NCBI RefSeq assembly: GCF_900169265.1
Contig: NZ_FXYX01000001.1
Location: 62,001-126,000 of the forward strand
Source of the DNA: Brevibacterium iodinum ATCC 49514
GTDB taxonomy: Bacteria > Actinomycetota > Actinomycetes > Actinomycetales > Brevibacteriaceae
Length of the DNA stretch: 64,000 bases
Reading direction: 5' to 3'
Positions within the stretch are counted from its first letter, which is position 1, and each line of letters starts with the position of its first letter. Below, piece by piece: positions 56,668 to 64,000 of this stretch. The position numbers and the translations under genes are program-made. The notes beneath the pieces were generated by a model that saw only the letters and a list, made by a program, of their open reading frames with translations, had not been told where the DNA came from and did not search any database.

Positions 56668-58124
56668 AACAGATCTTTCTGGCCTCGACCCTGTTCGAAC
56701 TCGTCTGCTTGGCGGCAGGAATCGATGGCGGTGACTACGACCGGCCAGCGGCTCCGGCGCTGATGGGAACCGATGGATTCGCGCCCGAGGACACCCCGGC
56801 TCCGACCGAACGGATCCTTCTGGTCAGCAACAACGCCGTGGTCATGGAGCTCTCGGAAACCTTCGTCGATTCGCCGGGAGCCGCCTCGTTGATCGCCCGG
56901 TTCGATCGGGTCGTCAACCTCAATGAGGCGCTCGCGCCTCTGCACGTCCATCCTTCGTCATGGCGGCCCGATCATACGGATCTGCCGGTCGTGGAATCGT
57001 ATCTGCGTAGCCGGTGGGGGTTGGACGAAACCGACGAGATCGAACTCGTAATCGAATCGCCCCAGGTCAACCCGGCCATTGCGCTTGGCCGAGTGTTCTC
57101 CCGCGCGACGATCAGGGTACATGCCGACGGGCTGATGAGCTTCGGCCCGACCCGCAATCAGATTCCGCTGACGAACGGTCAGCGCATGTCCGTGCTGCAT
57201 TACTTGCCGCTGGTGCCGGGAATCTCGCCGAAACTGCTCCGCGAGTTCGGAATCGTCCACCGCCCACTGGGTGTTGAGTCGTTCACCGGTGTGGTGCGCG
57301 AGCTCGGCGAGCATTCGGCCGAAGCACTGGAGGACGAGCTGGGAGGGGTTCTCAGCGCCGCGCCGTCGAGCAAACGTCCGTGGGCACTGGTTGTCGGCCA
57401 GTATCTGTCGGCGCTCGGACTCATCACTTCTGAGGAAGAGACGCAGCTGCACATCGACATGATCGAGGCCGCCGCTGCGCGCGGAATGGAAGTCGTGGTG
57501 TTCAAACCGCACCCGGCCGCTCCTCCCTCGCAGACAGGACCACTGTTCGAGGCAGCACAGAAACTCGGGATCACTCTGCAACTTTTCGACCTGCCCGTCA
57601 TGGCCGAGGTCATCATCGATCGTCTGGCTCCCGACCTGATCGTCGGCGGCTTCTCGACCGCGCTGATGACTGCTCGCCAGATCTATCAGGTACCTGCCCT
57701 GGCTGTGGGTACGGATCTGCTGCTCGAAGCCATCGCTCCTTATCAGAACAGCAATCGCATCCCATTGACGATCATCTCCGAGATCTGCGACGGCAGCACC
57801 CCGGAAAAGGCCGACGCACATCCGCAGCTGAGCCGTCTGCTCGCCGCCGTCACCTACTGCATGGCACCGACGCAGTCGCACGATCTGCGTGACGCGGCAA
57901 CAGACTTCCTCACAGAGGTCTTCGACGTCAGCACAGGCCACGGCGAGTCAGCCGACCGATTCAGTCGCTATTTCAAGCGCCGACGCCTGACCGCGCTCGC
58001 TCTGCCGGGCAGCACGTCGAAGGCGTTTGCTCCTAAGCGGATGATCAAACGATCAGGAACGCTCGTGATCAAAGCCGTGGCAAGAAAACAACAACGCATC
58101 ATGAAACGGATCCAACAGCGGTGA
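56664..58124 (+). CDS. Alpha-2,8-polysialyltransferase-family protein
   Basis: 486 residues. QIFLASTLFELVCLAAGID at the N terminus, LVIESPQVNPAIALGRVF, VRVHADGLMSFGPTRNQ-like IRVHADGLMSFGPTRNQIP, VVVFKPHPAAPPSQTGPLF and DLIVGGFSTALMTARQIYQV match the GT-B layout of PF07388-type polysialyltransferases (HP and S-T-A loops). It ends in a basic tail rich in Lys and Arg. The GTG start overlaps the GT2 stop. It probably transfers nonulosonic acid residues from CMP donors at the inner membrane face. Confidence 0.78.
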   Translation: MKQIFLASTLFELVCLAAGIDGGDYDRPAAPALMGTDGFAPEDTPAPTERILLVSNNAVVMELSETFVDSPGAASLIARFDRVVNLNEALAPLHVHPSSWRPDHTDLPVVESYLRSRWGLDETDEIELVIESPQVNPAIALGRVFSRATIRVHADGLMSFGPTRNQIPLTNGQRMSVLHYLPLVPGISPKLLREFGIVHRPLGVESFTGVVRELGEHSAEALEDELGGVLSAAPSSKRPWALVVGQYLSALGLITSEEETQLHIDMIEAAAARGMEVVVFKPHPAAPPSQTGPLFEAAQKLGITLQLFDLPVMAEVIIDRLAPDLIVGGFSTALMTARQIYQVPALAVGTDLLLEAIAPYQNSNRIPLTIISEICDGSTPEKADAHPQLSRLLAAVTYCMAPTQSHDLRDAATDFLTEVFDVSTGHGESADRFSRYFKRRRLTALALPGSTSKAFAPKRMIKRSGTLVIKAVARKQQRIMKRIQQR

Positions 58125-59119
58125 CACCGAAGAAGCGCCGGAGCGCCATCGCTTTCGTCGAGTCCCCACTGCAGTTCCTCTCAGCTCTCGAATCCCACGA
58201 GCCGACCGAAGACCTGCTCATCCGGGCGCGGGCGAACGCAAAAGGAATGACGTCCTTCCTTGATGCTTTCGACACTGCCTGGCTGCCGAAGAACGTGCGC
58301 CTCGAGCGTGAAGGGGCGAAGCCGGGGGTGCTGCGGAAGACGAACTTCGACCGGATCTACCTCGGTGATGCGTGCTCGGGTCAGGTGCACAAGGCTTTGG
58401 CGTTGGCCTATCTCGAACGTCGAATGCCCGAAGTCGTCATCCTCGACGACGGATTGGCCACGTATTCGGCGATCGAGATTCTCACAGCCAAGCGCGGTCC
58501 GCTGGTCCGTCCACGACAGAAGCTCAAGGCCTCGCGCACAGTGATGGCCGCACACGTCGCCGATCGACTGCGCCACCTCGCCACTGTGGGCAAGCTGCGC
58601 TGGCACACGGCGCTGCCGGTGGCGAAGCCGCTGCGCAAAGCGTTCCTCAAATCCGGCGGCGAGATCACCCGCCACCAGTTCGAACACCTGCAGACACTGC
58701 CCACCGGCGGCAGCCATCCACGTGACAATCCAGTCATCGGTTCGTCGCTGGCCGCCGACGGACTCATCGACGCCTTCGCCTACCGCGCTTGGGTCGACGG
58801 CATCATCGACGCCCACGGGTCGATCACCTATTACCCGCATCGCCGTGAGACCGAGGAGTTCCTCGCCGATCTCGCCCGTGACGACCGGGTGCGGATCAAG
58901 CATCTCGGTCTGCCGATCGAGCTGCGGCTGATCAACCTGCCGCCGAGATCGACGATCCGCAGCCTGCCCTCGACGGCGGCGGTGTCCCTGGCTGTGCTCA
59001 ACCCCGATGTCGACATCCAGGTCACCGAGATCCCCGCTGACTGGTGGACCGGTGCCTCACCCGATAGTCTGCGAAAGTCCCTCAACGCCCAGTCGGTCAA
59101 GGCAGATGACGATTCCTGA
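58121..59119 (+). CDS. Putative GT52-like sialyltransferase
   Basis: 332 residues. AIAFVESPLQFLSALESHEP at the N terminus, IYLGDACSGQVHKALALAYL, EVVILDDGLATYSAIEIL, ITYYPHRRETEEFL and the terminal RSLPSTAAVSLAVL resemble Lst/GT52 enzymes (PH motif and S-T-A/S loop), but overall similarity cannot be measured here. It overlaps the polysialyltransferase-like gene (GTGA). The GTG start has little Shine-Dalgarno. It is a candidate initiating or capping transferase for the same polymer. Confidence 0.65.
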   Translation: MTPKKRRSAIAFVESPLQFLSALESHEPTEDLLIRARANAKGMTSFLDAFDTAWLPKNVRLEREGAKPGVLRKTNFDRIYLGDACSGQVHKALALAYLERRMPEVVILDDGLATYSAIEILTAKRGPLVRPRQKLKASRTVMAAHVADRLRHLATVGKLRWHTALPVAKPLRKAFLKSGGEITRHQFEHLQTLPTGGSHPRDNPVIGSSLAADGLIDAFAYRAWVDGIIDAHGSITYYPHRRETEEFLADLARDDRVRIKHLGLPIELRLINLPPRSTIRSLPSTAAVSLAVLNPDVDIQVTEIPADWWTGASPDSLRKSLNAQSVKADDDS

Positions 59120-60548
59120 ATCCAGCGACCCCCACTACAGCGGTCCCATCCTGCCGCCGTCACTCGCCGACGCCGCGCCTCGCCCCTCGCATCTGTCCGA
59201 GCGCACACGCGCGGACAATCAGTCGTCGCAGTCGACTCGCCCGGACGGGCCGGTGCTGCCGCCTCGGCGATCGGCCGGGCTTGAGCCTATCCGCATCCTC
59301 TCGATTTCCGACAGTGAGTCGTATCTCAAGTGGGCGACCCAGCTGCTATCGTCCCTGCCCGACGTGGAGGGACGCGTGTTCCTCGTCGACAATCCGATTC
59401 TGCCGACAGATGAGCAGATCGCCAGCGCCGTCGCCGGCACCGATTGGGAGCACCGCGAGGTTCCCGTCATCACGCGGGCCGACCTCGCTCAGGTCATCGC
59501 CGATCACTCCCCCGATATCGTCCTCGGCGCCGCCACCGGCCCGATCGTCGCACAGGTCTTCCTCACCGCGCACACCCGCACGGACCGTCCTGCCCTGGTC
59601 TCTGGGCTGCCCGGAATGGGTCTGCCGGCCAGCGGCAAGGGGATGAATTATCGCCGGCTGATGGATGCGTTCCTCGCCCATTCCTCCGCCGAGGTGGCCG
59701 CCTACACCCAGGCGAGCGCACGATCGCAGGTGCCCTGCGAAGTTCTGTTGGCGCGCTTGCCGATGCTGCGTTCGGAAGGCATTCCGCAGCTCGCGGCACC
59801 AGCGGAATCCCTCGCCGAGGCGCCCCCACCATCCGACGCCGCCGCGCCTTCCTCGGCGGGTGCCGCACGAACCGGTGCCCCTGCGGCCCCAAGGACTCTG
59901 CTCTTCGCCCCGCAGGCGAAGGTTCCGGCCGAGCGTGCCGACCGTGAGGCGATCATTGCGGCCCTGGCCGAGTTCGCCGACAGGCGCCCGGATTCGACGG
60001 CGGTCATCAAGATGCGGTCGCGTCCCGGTGAGTTCGAAACCCATCACGAACAGCATTCCTACTTCGAGATCATCGACGACTTCCGCACCCGCCGAGTACC
60101 TGGAGCGGACCGCATCGAGCTCGGATATGGTCCCCTCAGCGACTTCCTCACCGACGGCTCGGCACTGGTCACTGTGTCCTCGACTGCGGCCCTCGAATCC
60201 ATCGATCGGGGCATTCCGACCCTGCTCGTCTCTGACTTCGGCTTCAATGCCGAGCTGCTCAACGAGGTCTTCGAAGGCTCGGGCGCCACCGGAACATTGG
60301 CCGATGTGGCTGCCGGGTCAATCGGATTCCCTGACCAGGAATGGCTGACCGAGAACTACTTCCACGCGCAAGACGGACAGCTGCGCCGAGACCTGGGGCT
60401 GTTGGCCACCCGAGCACGGTCCGGTCAACTGCCGAACCGTCGGTCGGCATTGCTCAAGCAGAAGCGGATGCTCATTCGAGCCGAACTGCGCACCGTCACC
60501 CCGGCCCCCGTCGTCAGCGCCTACCGCAAGCTGCGCCGCACCCGCTGA
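59106..60548 (+). CDS. DUF6716-like putative glycosyltransferase
   Basis: 480 residues. The first 55 are a Ser/Pro-rich extension; the GT-B-like core starts at IRILSISDSESYLKWATQLL. SGLPGMGLPASGKGMNYRRL, RTLLFAPQAKVPAERADR, TAVIKMRSRPGEFETHHEQH and VTVSSTAALESIDRGIPTLL are the recognisable parts. An Ala/Pro/Ser linker near residues 240-265 carries a near-copy of the 11-mer. It overlaps the preceding gene by 14 bp and closes the operon. It is often found with sialic-acid genes in actinobacteria; activity unproven. Confidence 0.7.
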   Translation: MTIPESSDPHYSGPILPPSLADAAPRPSHLSERTRADNQSSQSTRPDGPVLPPRRSAGLEPIRILSISDSESYLKWATQLLSSLPDVEGRVFLVDNPILPTDEQIASAVAGTDWEHREVPVITRADLAQVIADHSPDIVLGAATGPIVAQVFLTAHTRTDRPALVSGLPGMGLPASGKGMNYRRLMDAFLAHSSAEVAAYTQASARSQVPCEVLLARLPMLRSEGIPQLAAPAESLAEAPPPSDAAAPSSAGAARTGAPAAPRTLLFAPQAKVPAERADREAIIAALAEFADRRPDSTAVIKMRSRPGEFETHHEQHSYFEIIDDFRTRRVPGADRIELGYGPLSDFLTDGSALVTVSSTAALESIDRGIPTLLVSDFGFNAELLNEVFEGSGATGTLADVAAGSIGFPDQEWLTENYFHAQDGQLRRDLGLLATRARSGQLPNRRSALLKQKRMLIRAELRTVTPAPVVSAYRKLRRTR

Positions 60549-60833
60549 CGGCGCGGCACCTGGCGCCCCGAGAATAGGTCACCAATGGACATTCGAGACC
60601 AAACATAGGTCAGCACCGGATAATTTCAGCGCCCGAGACTATCCGATAGCGACCTGGATTCTTGACCAGCGGCGAGCAGTTGCTCATCGGGGTCCCTAGG
60701 TGGTCCAAATGGTCACAGAAAACTGCGGCGGGCGCGACCATTTGTCCCACCCAAGCGGAGGTACGAGGAAGCGGGCAAGCACCCAAGCCGCCGGAAGAGA
60801 GGCGGAGCCAGCAGCGCGAGCGGCCGGTGGCGC
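60549..60833. other. Gene-free region between convergent envelope gene clusters
   Basis: A 285-bp region. It contains an inverted repeat CAAATGGTC (60706-60714) / GACCATTTG (60736-60744) with a 21-nt loop, and a wider CGGATA...TATCCG dyad near 60616-60650. These may terminate the two convergent clusters. No coding signal is seen. Confidence 0.5.
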
Positions 60834-61346
60834 TCAGCCCCGGTCGTCGGGGACCCGGCTCGATTCCTCCATGGGAACGACCACCTCGGTGTCGGGGGCC
60901 TGGTCCTTGAACACCCAGGTGCGGTAGGCGTAGAAGCGGAAGATCATCGCCAGTCCGATGCCGATGACATTCGTCGAGATGTTATAGGTGAGCTGGTCGC
61001 GCATATCGAGCAGGTACCAGGTCACACCGAGGGGGATGACCGTGATGATCATGCCGACGAGGTTGACCGCGACGAACAGGACGATGCCGCGCATGTTCGA
61101 GTTCGTGGTCCGGTCGCCGTAGGTCCAGAGCTTGTTGCCCATCCATACGACGATCATCGACAGGATCGTCGAGATGATCTTCGACTTGATCGGGCTGCCC
61201 TCGAGGAGGGCGGGAATCGGACCGAACCCGTACGCCAGAAGGTTCGACAGGCCGACGTCGACGATATAGCCGAGCCCGCCGACGGTGAGGAACTTGAAGG
61301 CTTCCACCGCCAGGCGCCGGAGACGGTCCGAGAATGACTCTTTCAT
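60834..61346 (-). CDS. GtrA-like membrane protein
   Basis: 170 residues with four membrane helices. EAFKFLTVGGLGYIVDVGLS, SKIISTILSMIVVWMGNKLW, RGIVLFVAVNLVGMIITVIP and IGLAMIFRFYAYRTWVFKD match the GtrA family, associated with flipping or presenting polyprenyl-phosphate sugars. The C-terminal 22 residues are acidic and hydrophilic. It lies downstream of a polytopic protein and a GT2 gene, the usual partners for lipid-linked sugar transfer. Confidence 0.9.
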   Translation of the reverse strand: MKESFSDRLRRLAVEAFKFLTVGGLGYIVDVGLSNLLAYGFGPIPALLEGSPIKSKIISTILSMIVVWMGNKLWTYGDRTTNSNMRGIVLFVAVNLVGMIITVIPLGVTWYLLDMRDQLTYNISTNVIGIGLAMIFRFYAYRTWVFKDQAPDTEVVVPMEESSRVPDDRG

Positions 61347-61359
61347 AACTGCACTCAGT

Positions 61360-62880
61360 CTATGGCCCTAGGATTCGGACTTGCTGGATGCGGCGCTGAG
61401 CGAGCCAGAGGACGATCGCGAAGGTAACGGCGAGCGCCGGCCAGAACGTGTACCGGAAATGGTTCGCCGGCACGATCGGGAAGTACCCGAAGATGTAGCA
61501 CAGCGCCGAGGCGGCCAGGACCGTGATCTCGGGCCAGAAGGACCGCGGCCGGTGGGCAGACGCGTTCAGTTCGCGACGGGTGCGGCTGCGCGATCGGTAC
61601 TCGAGACCGAGCAGCAGAACGGCGACGAGGGTCCAGAACCAGGGCTTGAAGAGCATCGGGAAAGTTCCCAGCGCGAAGTCCTCGACATACGGTCGGAAGA
61701 TGTAGTCAGCCTTTGCGCTCCCTGCAGGCAAACGTGCCCTCTGCGCATCGCCGTCCCAGTCGGCCTCCCAGTATTCGAGCTTCGAGGTGAAGAAGTAGGA
61801 GGAGTAGACCGATGTCCGATATTCGATGTAGCTGACCGGATGAGTCACGACTTCGTTCAACCACAGCGACTTCAGCTCATCCTGGTAGGCAATGGGACTG
61901 AAGGCCTTCCCAGTCGTGCCTCTGCCGTAGCAGTTCCAGTACGAGTCCCAGATCTCGCCCTTCTCCAGGCACTTGTCGCGGGCCGAACTAATGTGGTCGG
62001 TGAGTTCCTTCGGTGCCCCGGACTTCCTGAGTTCGGCGTCCGGCACGGAGAACATCACGTCGTCGAGGAAGATCTGTGAGATCTGGCCGGTCTTCGTCAC
62101 TCCCAACTGCGAGGCGATGACAGCATCGGTGACTTTGACGCCTCCGCCGATGAGTCCGAGCACGATCAGCGACGAAACCGCCGTCAGCAGAAGCGGGCGT
62201 CCTTCCTTCGCGGCGTCTGCTGTCGGTTCTGAAGTCTCAGGTGACTCGGAGACCGTCGCGGCTGAGTCTCCGGAACGTCCTCGACGGTTGCGCCACAGCT
62301 GCATCAGGCACCATCCGCCGTACACGGCGATCGGCACGACCGCGAACACCGCGTTCTTCCGCACCCCCACCGCATAGACGAGGAGGGCCAGCGCCGGAAG
62401 CCTCAGCAGCCATGTCTTCGGGAGGAAGCGGGTGATCATGATGAGGACGACGGCGAGCAGGATGGCCACGGCCATCTGCGTGTCCTTCCACAGCGTCGTC
62501 ATCTGGGAGACGACCCAAGGCGTGACCATGATGGTCGGCCCCAAGAGCGACACCCACCTCGGCGCCCCAGAACGGTGGACGAGCACCCCGATCCCCCACG
62601 CGGCCGCGGCCAGCAGACCGACCTGCAGCAGGAGCAGACTGCCCGGGTCTCCGGTGATGTCGATGAGGATTCGCCACACCGCGCTCATCACCGGCGGATG
62701 CCAATCGGAGTACGGGATCTTCCCGGTTGCCTGCAGGTACTGATTGGCGATATCGACGTTGACCCGACCGGGCCAGAACAGGCGCAGGAAAAGCGCCGAC
62801 CAGATCGCGACGAGTACTCCGAGCAGCAGATCCCATGCCAGAGGGGACGTCAGCCACCTGCGAATAGCAGAACGACTCAT
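61360..62880 (-). CDS. Polytopic membrane protein, possible GT-C-type transferase
   Basis: 506 residues with about ten membrane helices. The first loop contains GRVNVDIANQYLQATGKIPY and SDWHPPVMSAVWRILIDITG, resembling GT-C glycosyltransferases that act on lipid-linked sugars, but I cannot place it in a named family. A large extracytoplasmic loop (about residues 265-400) has a Cys pair (DKCLEKGEIWDSYWNCYG). It overlaps the upstream GT2 gene by 4 bp (ATGA) and precedes gtrA, so the three act together. Confidence 0.8.
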   Translation of the reverse strand: MSRSAIRRWLTSPLAWDLLLGVLVAIWSALFLRLFWPGRVNVDIANQYLQATGKIPYSDWHPPVMSAVWRILIDITGDPGSLLLLQVGLLAAAAWGIGVLVHRSGAPRWVSLLGPTIMVTPWVVSQMTTLWKDTQMAVAILLAVVLIMITRFLPKTWLLRLPALALLVYAVGVRKNAVFAVVPIAVYGGWCLMQLWRNRRGRSGDSAATVSESPETSEPTADAAKEGRPLLLTAVSSLIVLGLIGGGVKVTDAVIASQLGVTKTGQISQIFLDDVMFSVPDAELRKSGAPKELTDHISSARDKCLEKGEIWDSYWNCYGRGTTGKAFSPIAYQDELKSLWLNEVVTHPVSYIEYRTSVYSSYFFTSKLEYWEADWDGDAQRARLPAGSAKADYIFRPYVEDFALGTFPMLFKPWFWTLVAVLLLGLEYRSRSRTRRELNASAHRPRSFWPEITVLAASALCYIFGYFPIVPANHFRYTFWPALAVTFAIVLWLAQRRIQQVRILGP

Positions 62881-63947
62881 GAAGCGAAGCGTGCCCGCAC
62901 CTGCCGGCTCGGCTTCATCCGTGCTGCGTCGGCAAAGATCTCTGCCTCCGGAGCCGAGAACTCTTCGTCCGCGGGACCGGTCTGTCGCGGAGCCTGCCGC
63001 CGCGTGACGGGTCGTCCGGTCACGGCGGGCAGGCTGAGGTAGACCAGGCGGGAGGTTTCGCGACGAGCCCTGCGGAGACCGTCCAAGGTCAGGCCGACGC
63101 TGCCGAGCAGGAACGCCAGCCCCATGAGTGCGGTGGCAAGAATCGCAGTCGGGAACCTCGGCACCAGCCCGGTCTGCCAGAACTCCCACACCACGGGCAG
63201 ACCGAAGACCAGCGACAGGGCGGCGAGCACGGCGGTGAGCGTGCCGTAGAACAGGCGGGGTCGTTCGTGGCGGACGAGAGCGGAGATGAGCCCGAGGATG
63301 CGGAACCCGTCCTTGAAGGTCGAGAGTTTCTACTCGCTTCCGTCGGGTCGGTCACGGAAGTCCACGGCCTCCTCGGTGGTGGGAAGGCGCAGCGACATCG
63401 TGTGCACGGTCAGTTCGGTTTCGATCTCGAACCGGCGGCTGATCGCGGGGAACGACTTGACGAAACGGCGGGAGAAGACGCGGTAGCCCGAGAGCATGTC
63501 GGACACCTGCGAACCGAAGAGCCACCCGGTCAGCCGGTTGAACATCTTGTTCCCGGCTTCGTGGCCGGGACGGTAGGACGTGGTCTCCTGATTGTCCTGG
63601 CGAACCCCGAGCACGTGATCGTAGGGGCCGGAGATCAGGGTGTCGATCATCTCGGGCAGGTGGGCCGCCTCGTAGGTGTCGTCGCCGTCGATCATCACGT
63701 AGATATCGGCGTCGATGTCGGCGAAGGCGCGGCGGACGACATTGCCCTTGCCGGGGACGTTCTCCTTGCGCACGATGGCACCGGCTTCGGCGGCGCGCTG
63801 GGAGGTGCGATCGCTCGAGCAGTTGTCGTAGACGTAGACCGTGATGCCGGGGACTGCGGACTTGAGGTCGCCGACGACCTTGGCCACGGTGATCTCCTCG
63901 TTGTGGCAGGGAACGATCGCTGCGATCCTGCTCGATTCTTCGTGCAT
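62877..63947 (-). pseudogene. GT2 glycosyltransferase interrupted by an in-frame TAG codon
   Basis: The intact frame would be 356 residues. The GT-A domain (residues 1-205) is complete: AIVPCHNEEITVAKVVGDLK, YVYDNCSSDRTSQ, the DDD-like YVMIDGDDTYEAAHLPEM, GKGNVVRRAF and DMLSGYRVFSRRFVKSFP. Translation stops at TAG (63330-63332) after FRDRPDGSE. The same frame continues KLSTFKDGFRILGLISALV, then two membrane helices, as in full-length homologues where Ser would stand at the stop. The truncated protein lacks the membrane anchor. A sequencing error, a real nonsense mutation or readthrough are all possible. Confidence 0.85.
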
Positions 63948-64000
63948 TCACCGGTCCCGCCGTGGAGCTCGTCCGCGCGCCGGGTACACCGGGCAAGCGA

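Noticed and set aside
60549-60833. Possible insertion-sequence remnant (two ATAGGTCA words and a CAAATGGTC dyad)
   Set aside because: No transposase fragment or target duplication was seen; hairpins between convergent clusters are a simpler explanation.
62877-63230. Separate small membrane protein downstream of the GT2 gene
   Set aside because: It is in the same frame as the GT2 gene, and the sequence across the TAG matches one continuous family, so it is the tail of an interrupted gene.
63948-64000. Possible 3' end of another minus-strand gene ending TGA just before the GT2 ATG
   Set aside because: Only about 16 codons are visible and none is diagnostic.

Overview
The window is high-GC DNA, coding on both strands with little space between genes. 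Its gene content (GuaB/GuaB3 pair, Rpf, protein O-mannosyltransferase, DtxR/IdeR-type iron box, CIRCE-controlled groESL) points to an actinomycete, most likely a Micrococcales member such as Brevibacterium. The genus is an inference. I saw no rRNA, tRNA, CRISPR array, prophage or intact insertion sequence.

Layout. 1-4.8 kb: 5' end of guaB3, a LysR regulator next to a LysE-type exporter, and panB-panC. 5-11 kb: the de novo NAD operon nadA-nadB-nadC with a cysteine desulfurase, then two small membrane proteins. 11-14.5 kb: a thiamine salvage operon (thiM-thiE-thiD-tenA) under a TPP riboswitch. 14.6-19.1 kb: a xylose-type sugar ABC importer with its LacI regulator and a clear operator. 20-25.7 kb: an iron-regulated hydroxamate siderophore operon (desA, desB and a fused desC-desD) behind a 19-bp iron box. 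26-30 kb: guaB, a GntR regulator, a pseudouridine synthase and a small unknown gene. 30.3-36.7 kb: acyl-CoA dehydrogenase, TetR and acyl-CoA synthetase, then a MacB/LolD-like ABC exporter pair. 37-43 kb: a polysaccharide pyruvyl transferase-family gene, groEL-groES with two CIRCE elements, and rpfB. 43-48.4 kb: tatD-metG, an AbiEi/DUF559-like gene bracketed by two palindromes, and rsmI. 48.4-52.7 kb: three paralogous DUF4190-type membrane proteins and a protein mannosyltransferase. 53-60.5 kb: a sialic-acid-type cell-surface operon (neuA-HAD fusion, neuB, GT2, polysialyltransferase-like, GT52-like, DUF6716-like). 60.8-64 kb: GtrA-like protein, a polytopic membrane protein and a GT2 glycosyltransferase interrupted by an in-frame amber codon.

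How the genes work together. The left third is cofactor biosynthesis (pantothenate, NAD, thiamine). The middle combines nutrient capture (sugar, iron), purine synthesis, fatty-acid activation and the heat-shock chaperonin. The right third is envelope biology: Rpf, protein mannosylation, nonulosonic-acid polymer synthesis and lipid-linked sugar transfer.

Most unusual signals. (1) An 11-mer, CGCCGAGGCGG, occurs at least 35 times on both strands. It is read in several frames, is concentrated in poorly conserved protein linkers, and forms the arms of terminator-like hairpins, much as DNA uptake sequences do. (2) A family of three 62-nt intergenic palindromes. (3) A second dispersed intergenic repeat in two copies. 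(4) A perfect 27-bp inverted repeat near the siderophore promoter. (5) A sialic-acid/polysialyltransferase-like locus with unusual gene architectures.
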